Source of the DNA: a virus
IMG/VR virus record: IMGVR_UViG_3300021960_005611
Span: 1-21,301 of that record
Strand: one strand, 5' to 3'
DNA: 21,301 nucleotides
Positions 1 to 6,784 of the stretch are shown piece after piece (position 1 is the first letter of the stretch; each line of letters begins with the position of its first letter). The translations under genes were made by a program, and so were the position numbers. The notes below the pieces were generated by a model. It saw only the letters and a list, made by a program, of their open reading frames with translations, searched no databases and was not told the DNA's origin.

Positions 1-111
1 CTTCAATTGTAGAGAATTATTTGCTGCCGCCTGAGCAGATGGCAAGGACACCGAAACTTGTTGTGGTCCTTGTGATGTATTTACATTTATCTTAGCTGTA
101 ATATCAGGCAT
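1..111 (-). CDS. N-terminal 37 residues of an unrecognised phage protein (runs off left edge)
   Basis: An open frame begins at the ATG at 111 and continues through the left edge without a stop, so only 37 codons are visible. The visible part starts MPDITAKINV and is rich in Gln, Ser and Ala. No domain can be recognised from so little. The start is well supported: GGAGAG lies five bases upstream (117-122) and a perfect TATAAATA lies at 130-137. It follows two small minus-strand genes and is probably another late virion-associated gene, but that is inferred only from position and promoter. Confidence 0.7.
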   Translation of the reverse strand, partial: MPDITAKINVNTSQGPQQVSVSLPSAQAAANNSLQLK

Positions 112-116
112 TTTTT

Positions 117-122
117 CTCTCC
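117..122 (-). promoter_or_regulatory. Ribosome binding site of the left-edge gene
   Basis: GGAGAG on the minus strand, five bases before the ATG at 111. It falls inside the short leader predicted from the TATAAATA at 130-137. Confidence 0.7.
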
Positions 123-129
123 GTATGTA

Positions 130-137
130 TATTTATA
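130..137 (-). promoter_or_regulatory. T4-type late promoter TATAAATA
   Basis: Perfect TATAAATA on the minus strand in the 42-base gap between two genes. In T4-like phages this octamer spans about -13 to -6, which puts the transcript start near 124. That leaves a 13-base leader carrying the GGAGAG site before the ATG at 111. Sequence and spacing are directly visible; promoter activity is inferred from T4 biology. Confidence 0.7.
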
Positions 138-153
138 ACAAAAAAGAGTTGTA

Positions 154-495
154 TTAGATAGATACTTGAGGTCTAACTGTAATAATACCTTCAATAACCC
201 TTGTAACATTACCACTAGAGGTCTGTGTAATCTCTAAATCGTACACATATCTCTCTGCGTCCAGGTTTGCTGAAACTGTAGATGTTAATGATAGTGTGAC
301 AACACCAGTTGTGGCGTCAGCGGCTATCGTTGTAGTTATTGATGTTCTTGTTCGAGTAGAAGAATATCCTTTGGACATTTTAGCTTCAGCAGTATAACCT
401 GTTAAGTTAAACGGATTATTGTTTGCGTCTTTGACTGTTACATCTGAACTGAATGTTGTTCCTTGGTCGATTGTAAGGTTAGCTATGGCTGCCAT
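154..495 (-). CDS. Small beta-rich virion structural protein (Ig-like / baseplate type)
   Basis: 113 aa with a Thr/Ser/Val-rich alternating pattern typical of an all-beta fold. The order is an N-terminal LTIDQGTTF strand, then NPFNLTGYTAEAKM, a Thr-rich middle, and a C-terminal GRY-like turn (DAERYVYDLEI) ending in GIITVRP. This layout matches small structural proteins of T4-like marine phages that resemble the N-terminal domain of BppU-like baseplate proteins. The match is from memory of the family, not a search. The ATG at 495 directly abuts the stop of the upstream 68-aa gene at 496, so the two are probably translated from one late transcript. A purine-rich AGAAGAAG precedes the ATG. Confidence 0.65.
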   Translation of the reverse strand: MAAIANLTIDQGTTFSSDVTVKDANNNPFNLTGYTAEAKMSKGYSSTRTRTSITTTIAADATTGVVTLSLTSTVSANLDAERYVYDLEITQTSSGNVTRVIEGIITVRPQVSI

Positions 496-702
496 CTACT
501 TCTTCTCTTCTGGTATTTCTTTTTTTACTAATTCTGCAATTTTTTTGTTATAATGTGTTGTTAACACTTCGATTTTTTCTAGCTCAAGATTGTGTCTTAC
601 TTTAGAGGCCTGAATTTCTTGTCTTACCACTAGGTAATTTTGTAATTCTGGACTCAATTTTGCGACATCAAACTCTTTGCCATCAATCATTACTGTATTC
701 AT
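496..702 (-). CDS. Small conserved phage protein (DUF6447-like?)
   Basis: 68 aa. It begins MNTVMIDGKEFDVAKLSPE, followed by a charged, probably helical segment and a Lys/Glu-rich tail (KKEIPEEKK). The 'IDGKE(F/Y)D..LS' opening resembles small phage proteins assigned to DUF6447, but this is a tentative recollection. No catalytic or membrane feature is visible. The start is firm: AGGAGA at 708-713 and two TATAAATA motifs at 716-731 stand just upstream. It heads a short late unit with the 113-aa structural protein and lies divergent to the plus-strand nitroreductase-like gene. Confidence 0.65.
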   Translation of the reverse strand: MNTVMIDGKEFDVAKLSPELQNYLVVRQEIQASKVRHNLELEKIEVLTTHYNKKIAELVKKEIPEEKK

Positions 703-707
703 AATTA

Positions 708-713
708 TCTCCT
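708..713 (-). promoter_or_regulatory. Ribosome binding site for the 68-aa gene
   Basis: AGGAGA on the minus strand, five bases before the ATG at 702. Confidence 0.7.
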
Positions 714-715
714 AT

Positions 716-731
716 TATTTATATATTTATA
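716..731 (-). promoter_or_regulatory. Two back-to-back TATAAATA late promoter motifs
   Basis: Two perfect TATAAATA octamers stand head to tail on the minus strand at 724-731 and 716-723. With T4 late-promoter spacing they would start transcripts near 718 and 710. Only the upstream copy leaves a leader containing the whole AGGAGA site, so it is the better candidate. They lie in the 45-bp divergent gap between the minus-strand structural genes and the plus-strand cassette. Confidence 0.65.
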
Positions 732-734
732 CAA

Positions 735-742
735 GATAAATA
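735..742 (+). promoter_or_regulatory. Late-promoter-like GATAAATA for the plus-strand cassette
   Basis: GATAAATA on the plus strand, five bases before the ATG at 748. It matches the relaxed NATAAATA form of the T4-like late promoter. With standard spacing the transcript would begin at the A of the ATG, giving a leaderless message. No ribosome binding site is visible between motif and start. The A+T background makes a chance match possible. Confidence 0.4.
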
Positions 743-747
743 AGTGT

Positions 748-1344
748 ATGTCTGTAAAATCGTTATTAAAACTTCGTAACACTACAAAATGGTGGTCAAA
801 AAAAGAGGTAGAACAACATAAACTCGATTATGTATTAGACTGTATATATAGGTCTCCTTCAAAACAACTAAAATACAATTATAAAGTTTTGATATTTGAT
901 GAAACGAAAAAATGCAAACAAATAAAAGATTGGTTATATTGGGAACACACATATTGTTTGAATAAAATTAGAGGCGCTAAAGGTAACGGTTTAAGAAGAT
1001 ACAATGGACAGGTGTTAGCACCTATTGTCTTAGCGTGGGCTTCTGAAAAAAATAATTTAGAAGTCATAGAAGATATCATGGTCAGCTCAACAACTGCATT
1101 ACTGGCCGCTGAAGATATAGGTTTAAATACCGGGTTTAATGGTTGTTTAGAATCGAGAGAGTTAGGACAAAAAATAGGCGAAACTCATGTACATATGTTA
1201 TTAGGTTTAGGATATGCTGACAAAATTGATACCGAACCTACTAGAAAAGTATTCAAAGATGGTGTAGAAATGGGATATGACCTAGGAAATGGTGTACAAG
1301 GTGAACGCATAAATAATAGTATAGGAGAATATTATGACAGATAA
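748..1344 (+). CDS. Nitroreductase-like flavoprotein
   Basis: 198 aa, the usual length for the FMN-binding nitroreductase fold. An N-terminal segment 'CIYRSPSKQ' (residues 32-40) followed by 'YKVLIFD' matches the family's R/S-P-S-x-x-N-x-Q-P-[WY]-x-v region in weakened form. 'VLAPIVLAWA' (89-98) fits the core strand. 'SSTTALLAAEDIGLNTGFNGC' (113-133) is the helix and glycine loop that contacts flavin, and 'LLGLGYAD' (151-158) is the typical late strand. The family reduces nitro groups, quinones or enones with NAD(P)H. The substrate here is unknown. It is the first gene of the plus-strand cassette and overlaps the following oxygenase gene by 11 bp. The call rests on motif order, not a search. 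Confidence 0.65.
   Translation: MSVKSLLKLRNTTKWWSKKEVEQHKLDYVLDCIYRSPSKQLKYNYKVLIFDETKKCKQIKDWLYWEHTYCLNKIRGAKGNGLRRYNGQVLAPIVLAWASEKNNLEVIEDIMVSSTTALLAAEDIGLNTGFNGCLESRELGQKIGETHVHMLLGLGYADKIDTEPTRKVFKDGVEMGYDLGNGVQGERINNSIGEYYDR
1308..1328 (+). promoter_or_regulatory. CATAAATA plus ribosome binding site before the oxygenase gene
   Basis: CATAAATA at 1308-1315 is followed by AGGAGA at 1323-1328, five bases before the ATG at 1334. Late-promoter spacing would start the message near 1321 and leave a 13-base leader containing the whole AGGAGA. The ribosome binding site is convincing. The promoter, which lies inside the end of the upstream gene, is a candidate only. Confidence 0.5.
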
Positions 1345-2041
1345 TGTAATAGTGAAACCAGGTGTAAGTGGTCAGTCAGTAAAATTTAATGCGAAAAAAG
1401 TAGATTGTGAAACTCTAGCCAATGAAGTAGCGTTGTTAAGTTTAGGTGATTGGGAAGGCCTAAAGGTAAAAGTTAATTGTGGTCAATACTCAAAACAAAT
1501 TAAAGAATTTGAAAACGATTGGGTAGATTATTTACCTAGAACCGATAAGATTAATAATCGTAAAGCACTATCTCTTTTAAATTTACCAGGCAAAACTCAT
1601 CAAGACAATCCTAGTTTAGCACAAGCGTGTGTAGAGGCGAATAGATATGTCAATGAGGCAGAGTTTAATGTACCTACTAAAGTTTATAATAAGTTAGAAT
1701 GTTTACACCCACTTTTAAATATATTTCCTACTTTAGGCAGAACCTTTTTAGTAAAATGTGGCGAGGGCGCTTACTTTCATCCACATAGAGACCATCCAAC
1801 TATGCCTAGAGATTCATTTAGAATAGCTGTGTTTTTGCAAGATTGTGGTCCTATGCAATTCGATTGGATACATGGCCATGAGAAAATGTTAATTGAACAT
1901 GGCAGACCATATTATGTAAATACAAAAAGAGTACATAGAACTATGAGTTGGTCTAAAAACAGTACACATTTAATTATTAATGTACCATTCACTTCGGAGA
2001 ATGTAACAGCTTTAATTGCTAATTTACAACATGCCCACTAG
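1334..2041 (+). CDS. 2OG-Fe(II) oxygenase, Asp/Asn beta-hydroxylase-like
   Basis: 235 aa. The iron site of a double-stranded beta-helix oxygenase is visible: 'YFHPHRDHP' (147-155) gives His151-Arg-Asp153, and 'KRVHRTMSW' (198-206) gives the distal His201. Arg163 in 'DSFRIAVFL' and the closing strand 'THLIINVPF' fit the fold. The order HxD, then R-I-x-V-F-L, then VHR, resembles aspartyl/asparaginyl beta-hydroxylase-like proteins, which hydroxylate side chains using 2-oxoglutarate and O2. The substrate is unknown. The start overlaps the nitroreductase-like gene by 11 bp and has a strong AGGAGA site. Confidence 0.75.
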   Translation: MTDNVIVKPGVSGQSVKFNAKKVDCETLANEVALLSLGDWEGLKVKVNCGQYSKQIKEFENDWVDYLPRTDKINNRKALSLLNLPGKTHQDNPSLAQACVEANRYVNEAEFNVPTKVYNKLECLHPLLNIFPTLGRTFLVKCGEGAYFHPHRDHPTMPRDSFRIAVFLQDCGPMQFDWIHGHEKMLIEHGRPYYVNTKRVHRTMSWSKNSTHLIINVPFTSENVTALIANLQHAH

Positions 2042-2714
2042 GTCGCAAGAACATAAAGATTTCATATTATCAAATTTAGAAGAAACATACTATATAGAAA
2101 ATTTTATATCAAAAGAAGATATAGAAACATTAAGTATGGAATACTATGGTAATATTAATAAAGTTTACAAAAATACAGGACCTATAACCTCTGATATAAA
2201 ACATTATGACTCGCCAACACTAAACAAAATTATAGATAAAATATCTAAATTTTATCCTAATAGTAAAGTAATGTCTGGTATGTTTTTTGAAGTAAAACAA
2301 CCACATATCATACACAATGACGATAAACATAGTTTACCACTAACATATAAAGCCTTTAATATACCCTTAGAGTATGACACAAAAGAAGAACCATATTTGT
2401 GTTTTTTTGACCAAGTATATCTTGACGGACCTAGTAAGTTTTTTAACGGTGAAGAAAATATAGAAACCTTTTACAACACTATTGTATATGATTATGAAAA
2501 TGTTGTAGGCAAATCAAATATACCATTTGATACTATAATGAAAGAAAAGTATCTAACTCATTTAGAAGATAAATGGTTGAAAGGTTTAAGTTTTAACTCC
2601 GCTCACGCATGGCGACCTGGTAATGCAATTGTTTTTGATTGTGTAAGATTGCATTGTGGAAGTAACTTTAAAGGTAAAAAATTAGGGTTGAGTATATTTA
2701 CAGAATATCTTTAG
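2031..2714 (+). CDS. Putative 2OG-Fe(II) oxygenase
   Basis: 227 aa from the ATG at 2031. A TTG at 2016 would add five residues but has no better ribosome site. A cupin-type iron site can be read as 'PHIIHNDDKH' (His95-Asn-Asp97) and 'VRLHCGSNF' (distal His208). These are followed by 'KLGLSIFTEYL', where the Lys may bind 2-oxoglutarate. 'WRPGNAIVFDC' before the distal His is the usual late strand and turn ('pGd.v.fd..') of prolyl-4-hydroxylase/phytanoyl-type enzymes. The substrate is unknown. It overlaps the upstream oxygenase gene by 11 bp and its 3' end overlaps a minus-strand gene by 17 bp. The oxygenase call is motif-based. Confidence 0.65.
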   Translation: MPTRSQEHKDFILSNLEETYYIENFISKEDIETLSMEYYGNINKVYKNTGPITSDIKHYDSPTLNKIIDKISKFYPNSKVMSGMFFEVKQPHIIHNDDKHSLPLTYKAFNIPLEYDTKEEPYLCFFDQVYLDGPSKFFNGEENIETFYNTIVYDYENVVGKSNIPFDTIMKEKYLTHLEDKWLKGLSFNSAHAWRPGNAIVFDCVRLHCGSNFKGKKLGLSIFTEYL

Positions 2715-3312
2715 TGCCATCTAAAGTAAACATTAAAGCTATCCTAGCCTTTTTACTCATAGACACGACACCGTGAGTATAACCTATATTCAAGAAATTG
2801 GCAACTCCGTTTTTAAGATTGTAAGCTTCTATTTTATTATTTCTTTTAAATAGGTTAATAACATTATTGTCACCATAGATAGGAACAATTACTCTTACAC
2901 CATATGATACATCATAATCAACATGCCATGGTATCATTTTACCTGGTGCTAATTTTGTAATTCTAATTCTACTTGCTGGTGATTTACATTGTGTAACAAT
3001 CTCCTCAAAATAACTACCTTTATAATCATCTGTAGGTACATTATATAAATGTTCTTCTCTTCTTTTCAATCTTTCTTTAATACTAGTGGTGTGAGGTAAT
3101 ATCTCACTAGGTGTAGTTAAGTTGATTTGTTCAAAGTTATCATAAACATCTTTAACTAATTCCTCATGATTCATACATAACATAGGATTAGCAGACCTCA
3201 CATCTGTAAACTTTTCAGCCAACTCATCTGTAGCTTTTCTTAACTTATCTAAATCTATATTAAGATTTAATTCTTTTACAGTAGGTAAACTGTGTTTAGA
3301 TAATTTGTCCAT
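2698..3312 (-). CDS. 2OG-Fe(II) oxygenase / Asp-Asn beta-hydroxylase-like
   Basis: 204 aa from the ATG at 3312; a second ATG stands at 3315. AGAGGA at 3319-3324 supports one of these over a TTG at 3327. The core is 'GKMIPWHVDYD', with His130-Val-Asp132. It is followed by 'YGVRVIVPIYGD', the distal 'YTHGVVS' (His180) and 'KKARIALMF' with Arg190. This is the His-x-Asp...His...Arg pattern of small 2OG-Fe(II) hydroxylases. 'RITKLAPGKMIPWHVD' is very like the aspartyl/asparaginyl hydroxylase family ('R.t.l.pG..i..H.D'). It is the last gene of the long minus-strand chain, overlapping the GNAT-like gene by 17 bp and the opposite-strand oxygenase gene by 17 bp. Confidence 0.75.
   Translation of the reverse strand: MDKLSKHSLPTVKELNLNIDLDKLRKATDELAEKFTDVRSANPMLCMNHEELVKDVYDNFEQINLTTPSEILPHTTSIKERLKRREEHLYNVPTDDYKGSYFEEIVTQCKSPASRIRITKLAPGKMIPWHVDYDVSYGVRVIVPIYGDNNVINLFKRNNKIEAYNLKNGVANFLNIGYTHGVVSMSKKARIALMFTLDGTKDIL
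2709..2726. terminator. Weak symmetric hairpin at the convergent junction
   Basis: CTTTAG, six unpaired bases, then CTAAAG: a 6-bp stem centred where a plus-strand and a minus-strand gene meet tail to tail. It lacks a T-run on either side and the stem is mostly A-T pairs. It is at best a weak bidirectional terminator and may be chance. Confidence 0.2.
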
Positions 3313-3877
3313 CATGTTTCCTCTCAATTATATAATCTGATTTAGGTTGCCAATCATAATTCTCTTGTAGTCTTATGCTATAAACATATTGCAACATATC
3401 ACCAGTCTTAAATAAAAAATTCTTCTCTACTTGTAATTTTGTGTACCACTCACCATTTATATGTTCTTTAAATGCCTTATCTGTCATTTGTTTTCTTCTT
3501 TGATAAAGGTTATTTATGGCTTTGTTTTTTATGTCATGTGTAATATATAATATCTTAAATCCTTTATCTCTTGACCACTTGATTTGATGTTCTCCCATAA
3601 TCAAACCACAATGACTAAATCTATATTTCTTTAGTATATGATAACGACATACTCTTACTGCAATATTAGGGTCATTTGTATAATGAGATTTTTCAGCAGC
3701 TGATATTGATATTAATTTATTATCTTTAAAACACATCCATGTTTCTATGTCTTTATTATCGGGGTCATACTTATCATAACCGATACTATTATTACCCTCT
3801 TTAAATGATTGTTGTCTAAACTTTTCAATCAATGGCCAATACTCATTAGGGTTTTCTGAATATCTTTTTACTTCCAT
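3296..3877 (-). CDS. GNAT-like acyltransferase (tentative)
   Basis: 193 aa. The middle reads like an N-acetyltransferase fold: a strand with polar ends ('VRVCRYHILKKYRF', 74-87), then 'HCGLIMGEHQIKWSRDKGFKILYITHD' as a helix and strand, and 'NKAINNLYQRR' (118-128) resembling the family's 'N..a..LYek.GF' motif. The acetyl-CoA loop (Q/R-x-x-G-x-G/A) is not clean. GNAT is therefore a fold-level suggestion and the protein may be an inactive or divergent member. GGAAAG precedes the ATG. The start overlaps the upstream flavin-reductase-like gene by 10 bp. Confidence 0.5.
   Translation of the reverse strand: MEVKRYSENPNEYWPLIEKFRQQSFKEGNNSIGYDKYDPDNKDIETWMCFKDNKLISISAAEKSHYTNDPNIAVRVCRYHILKKYRFSHCGLIMGEHQIKWSRDKGFKILYITHDIKNKAINNLYQRRKQMTDKAFKEHINGEWYTKLQVEKNFLFKTGDMLQYVYSIRLQENYDWQPKSDYIIERKHDGQII
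3319..3324 (-). promoter_or_regulatory. Ribosome binding site deciding the start at 3312/3315
   Basis: AGAGGA on the minus strand. It is three bases from the ATG at 3315 and six from the ATG at 3312. It rules out the TTG at 3327, which lies upstream of it. Confidence 0.6.
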
Positions 3878-4494
3878 TTATCTTTCCAATTATTATATGA
3901 ACTTATCATATCATCTTTATTTTTCCATTGTTTTGATTCATGTTTTTCAATGGTCACCAAATCTTTTTTGAATTCATTAATATATTTACATTCTTCACTT
4001 ATGAAACTCATGTTTTCTCGATACAGATTATCCCAACAATCATTTTTTACAAAGCTCTTTACAACATTACCACCCATTTTTTCTAATAAGTGTTTAGTCA
4101 TGTCAAAGTGTCTATTACCAGCCTTTTTTGATGGTGTAAATGTAATTAGTATTATAGGTTTATGTGAAAATCCGTATGATGTTCCTAGATTATTATTCAT
4201 GTTAGATTTTACAACTAACCAATCTAACGCATTTTTAAAAACTGCTGAATAATGGCCTGTGTGTTCAGGAACAGCAAAAACAAAAACATCTGTGTCATGC
4301 AAATCTTTATCAAATTGATTTATACCATCATCAACTTTACCATCAACATCATTTGTATCAATCAGTTTCATATTATAATCACACATAGATTTACATACAT
4401 GAAATTTAATATGGTCATCCATCATTAGAAGACCTTTACTATTCATACTATCTAAGTTATTACTAAAACTAAATGCTGAAATTTTACAAGACAT
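3868..4494 (-). CDS. NADPH-dependent FMN reductase-like flavoprotein, copy A
   Basis: 208 aa with a flavodoxin-like fold. The strand 'DVFVFAVPEHTGHYSAVFKNALDWL' (69-93) is the diagnostic region of the NADPH-dependent FMN/quinone reductase family, with Pro-Glu-His where most members have Pro-Glu-Tyr. 'KPIILITFTPSKKAGNRH' (112-129) is the next strand and flavin loop. Such enzymes reduce FMN or quinones and can feed electrons to partner enzymes. It is paralogous to the copy at 6146-6784, with shared 'FKNA(L/M)DWLVVK' and an equivalent 'SHKP....TF(T/S)PS'. The ATG at 4494 is preferred; a TTG at 4500 has AGGA at a better distance and cannot be excluded. It overlaps the upstream TauD-like gene. Confidence 0.75.
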   Translation of the reverse strand: MSCKISAFSFSNNLDSMNSKGLLMMDDHIKFHVCKSMCDYNMKLIDTNDVDGKVDDGINQFDKDLHDTDVFVFAVPEHTGHYSAVFKNALDWLVVKSNMNNNLGTSYGFSHKPIILITFTPSKKAGNRHFDMTKHLLEKMGGNVVKSFVKNDCWDNLYRENMSFISEECKYINEFKKDLVTIEKHESKQWKNKDDMISSYNNWKDKWK

Positions 4495-5365
4495 ATTCAA
4501 AATGATTCCTATTTTTATACCAACATGCTGACCTCAATAATTCTCTAGTTTGGTCTTTTGCTATCGTAGGCCGTCTATGAATGGTTGTTAACTGGTCCAT
4601 TAATAAAATATCACCAGGTTTCCATTTATGTTTATAAGTGTACTTGTCAGTTATAAAGTCTTTATATATTTCATTATATAATTCTTTGTGAGAAAAGTTT
4701 AACAAACCGACAAATTCTGTAATTTCATAAGGTTGAAAAAATATACCCTCAATACCTAAAGGATGATTTGGTACTAGTCTATGTTTATCTAATACACCTC
4801 GCCACTCTTTAAATCTTTTATCAACTAAATCAGCTCTACTTTTATTTCTATTTTGTTTTATACCGTTTAAAACTGTATCAGTATATTTTTTATCCCAATC
4901 AGGTTTCCATGGTTGATTTATAGGAATACCACCCGAATGATTTAATTTAGTGTATAAACTTTTATATAACTCTTTAGTTTTTGCACTTAATTTTTTCATA
5001 TAAGGAATACTAGTACATATCCATGTTTCGGTATCATATGTTATTGTTTTACCATACAAACCTATAACTTCTTGAGCATCAGCATGAGGTACCAAATTAC
5101 TGTGCCAATCCAATTCATCATCTGCAAATAGACCTTGATTTTCTCCGTCTATCTTTTTATTTGTTACACGCCAAAAGTATTCACTATGTTTCTTATCGGT
5201 ACACCAAATATCAGGACTTATATGATAACCAAATGCAAGATTCCATTCTGCAAATTCTTCAGGACTTGCACCACTATTTTCAATCACCAAATAACCATGC
5301 TCAGCAACCATTTTATTTGCGTCAATAGGGTCTATTGATTCTAATTTTTTATTTTGTAAAATCAT
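4484..5365 (-). CDS. TauD/TfdA-like 2OG oxygenase, copy A, with His-Ser-Asn iron motif
   Basis: 293 aa, close to the 280-300 of TauD/TfdA dioxygenases. N-terminal 'HGYLVIENSG' (23-32) matches the family's 'G...i.n' opening. 'DELDWHSNLVPH' (83-94) stands where 'WH(S/T)D' is expected and gives His88-Ser-Asn90. 'KPGDILLMDQLTTIHRR' (249-265) is the classic late strand with distal His263, and Arg278 in 'LLRSACWY' fits the 2-oxoglutarate-binding Arg 15 residues later. The Asp-to-Asn change at the iron site is shared with the paralogue at 7372-8181. Activity may be altered or lost. Partner genes are the FMN reductase just downstream and another oxygenase just upstream, with overlaps of 11 and 17 bp. 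The substrate is unknown. Confidence 0.75.
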   Translation of the reverse strand: MILQNKKLESIDPIDANKMVAEHGYLVIENSGASPEEFAEWNLAFGYHISPDIWCTDKKHSEYFWRVTNKKIDGENQGLFADDELDWHSNLVPHADAQEVIGLYGKTITYDTETWICTSIPYMKKLSAKTKELYKSLYTKLNHSGGIPINQPWKPDWDKKYTDTVLNGIKQNRNKSRADLVDKRFKEWRGVLDKHRLVPNHPLGIEGIFFQPYEITEFVGLLNFSHKELYNEIYKDFITDKYTYKHKWKPGDILLMDQLTTIHRRPTIAKDQTRELLRSACWYKNRNHFEYVL

Positions 5366-6164
5366 CTTTTGTTATTACATAATCCTTATATTTTTCTATA
5401 CTTCGTTCTAACAAATCATGCCATTTAGGAATATTTAAAGTACCCATTGGCATTAATTGAATTCTTTTTGTAGGGTGGTAACCTGCGTCCGCTCCATGTT
5501 CATGTACTGTACCGTCATATGCCATAGCATTTGTTTCTGGTGGCAACATAGGATATATTCTTGTTTGAGCATGGTCTTTTGTAAAATATAAATGTTCTTT
5601 TTCCCAATCAGTAACTTTACTCCACCTAACTCTAACTTGACTAGGTTCTTGGTATTTTAAATCTTCTCTTGCCTTATCGTATTCATCATAATGGGGACCA
5701 ACACCGTGTGTATCTCTACCCACAAATGCCAACCACCTTACATTATCATAGGGCATTGAATCAATAAATTTTACTACATCTGGAAACTCATCATGTACAA
5801 AGTCACACCACTCACCTTTAACATCTCCATAATATGCACCATTCGTAAATAACATTAATGCTCTGTAGTCGTGATTAATATATGTACTATGTCTTGAACT
5901 ATTAATATCAGATTTGTCTTTGTCAAACCATACATGTTTTTTATCATTAATACTTGTCCATCTTTTCCACATCAAATCTAAATCTAAATTTACATAAGGT
6001 ACATCTAATGGTGTCCATACAACACCTTTATAACCATTATAATGATTATTATAATTTACCTTAGTATGTTCAGGATTTTCTGGATTTTCTCTGTCAATAT
6101 ATTTTTGTATATCATCACCAGGCAATTTTTCATCTATATTCTTTACTATTCTATATCTTGCCAT
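5349..6164 (-). CDS. Putative 2OG-Fe(II) oxygenase, larger beta-hydroxylase-like form
   Basis: 271 aa. A likely iron site is 'GVGPHYDEYD' (154-163), His158-Tyr-Asp160, with a distal His at 221 or 223 in 'GTVHEHGAD' and Arg234 in 'TKRIQLMPMG'. 'RWLAFVGRDTHG' before the HxD fits the strand that precedes the iron motif in beta-hydroxylase-like proteins. The N-terminal 100 residues are rich in Tyr, Asn and Asp and unrecognised. Functional assignment is by motif geometry only. A GTGGGA sequence near the ATG at 6164 may serve as a weak ribosome site. The gene overlaps its neighbours by 19 and 17 bp, sitting between FMN-reductase copy B and TauD copy A. Confidence 0.6.
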   Translation of the reverse strand: MARYRIVKNIDEKLPGDDIQKYIDRENPENPEHTKVNYNNHYNGYKGVVWTPLDVPYVNLDLDLMWKRWTSINDKKHVWFDKDKSDINSSRHSTYINHDYRALMLFTNGAYYGDVKGEWCDFVHDEFPDVVKFIDSMPYDNVRWLAFVGRDTHGVGPHYDEYDKAREDLKYQEPSQVRVRWSKVTDWEKEHLYFTKDHAQTRIYPMLPPETNAMAYDGTVHEHGADAGYHPTKRIQLMPMGTLNIPKWHDLLERSIEKYKDYVITKDDFTK

Positions 6165-6784
6165 TTTTTATCCCACTCTTCATACAAATGAATCCATTTA
6201 CATATTGTTCTTACATCCGTATGTTCAGTAATTTTGTTTTTCTTTTCATAAGGTTCTGATAATACTTTATTCATATTTTCAGCGTCTTCTTTTACCCATT
6301 CATAGTTGCCTGGAACACATTTTTCCCAACCATGATTAAATACAATATGGCCGTGGTTTACAACTTGAAAATTTTTTAATAAGTCTTTCATCATATTTGC
6401 ATGTCTACCACCATTTTTATTACTAGGTGAAAATGTAACACTAAACATTGGTTTATGACTGATACTATAAGGTATATTTAAATCTTTATCATAGTTTGTT
6501 TTTACAACTAACCAATCCATAGCATTCTTAAATTGTCCACAATATCCACCCATGAATTCAGCAACACAAAAAACATAAGCGTCTGCGTCAATTAATGCCT
6601 TGTCAAACTCTATTACACTATCAGGTACATTACCATCAGCCATGTTACTATCTAATACAGGTATACAAAAATCTCTTAAATTAATAACTTTGTAAAATGG
6701 AATAAATTTATCTAAAAGTTTTAAACCTCTACCTTGCATAGAGTTAGAAGCATTACTAAAATTTACTGCTACAATCTTATTCAT
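6146..6784 (-). CDS. NADPH-dependent FMN reductase-like flavoprotein, copy B
   Basis: 212 aa from the ATG at 6784, chosen over a GTG at 6796 because AGGTGA at 6793-6798 is correctly spaced. The N-terminus 'MNKIVAVNFSNASNSMQGRG' is the phosphate-loop region ('i...s.S.r..S'). 'DAYVFCVAEFMGGYCGQFKNAMDWL' (68-92) is the flavodoxin-like core. It has Ala-Glu-Phe where the family has Pro-Glu-Tyr, so the flavin-side residues differ from copy A. 'HKPMFSVTFSPSNKNGGRH' follows as in copy A. The two copies share an 18-bp identical DNA stretch over DWLVVK (6500-6517 and 4207-4224). Role: presumably reduced-flavin supply or quinone reduction; the partner is unknown. Confidence 0.7.
   Translation of the reverse strand: MNKIVAVNFSNASNSMQGRGLKLLDKFIPFYKVINLRDFCIPVLDSNMADGNVPDSVIEFDKALIDADAYVFCVAEFMGGYCGQFKNAMDWLVVKTNYDKDLNIPYSISHKPMFSVTFSPSNKNGGRHANMMKDLLKNFQVVNHGHIVFNHGWEKCVPGNYEWVKEDAENMNKVLSEPYEKKNKITEHTDVRTICKWIHLYEEWDKKWQDIE

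Noticed and set aside
112-153. T-run in the short intergenic gap as a terminator for the 113-aa gene
   Set aside because: A six-base T-run is present on the minus strand but no stem of more than three pairs precedes it.
879-1079. 66-codon open frame antisense to the nitroreductase-like gene
   Set aside because: No ribosome site, no recognisable domain, and it lies wholly inside a gene with clear family motifs on the other strand.
3511-3518. CATAAATA late-promoter match inside the GNAT-like gene
   Set aside because: No gene start within 190 bases downstream on that strand; consistent with background in A+T-rich sequence.
3950-4252. 100-codon open frame antisense to FMN reductase copy A
   Set aside because: Composition reflects the complement of the real gene, and there is no start signal.
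5135-5338. 67-codon open frame antisense to TauD-like copy A
   Set aside because: Hydrophobic Cys/Phe/Ile-rich translation typical of antisense A+T-rich coding sequence; no ribosome site.
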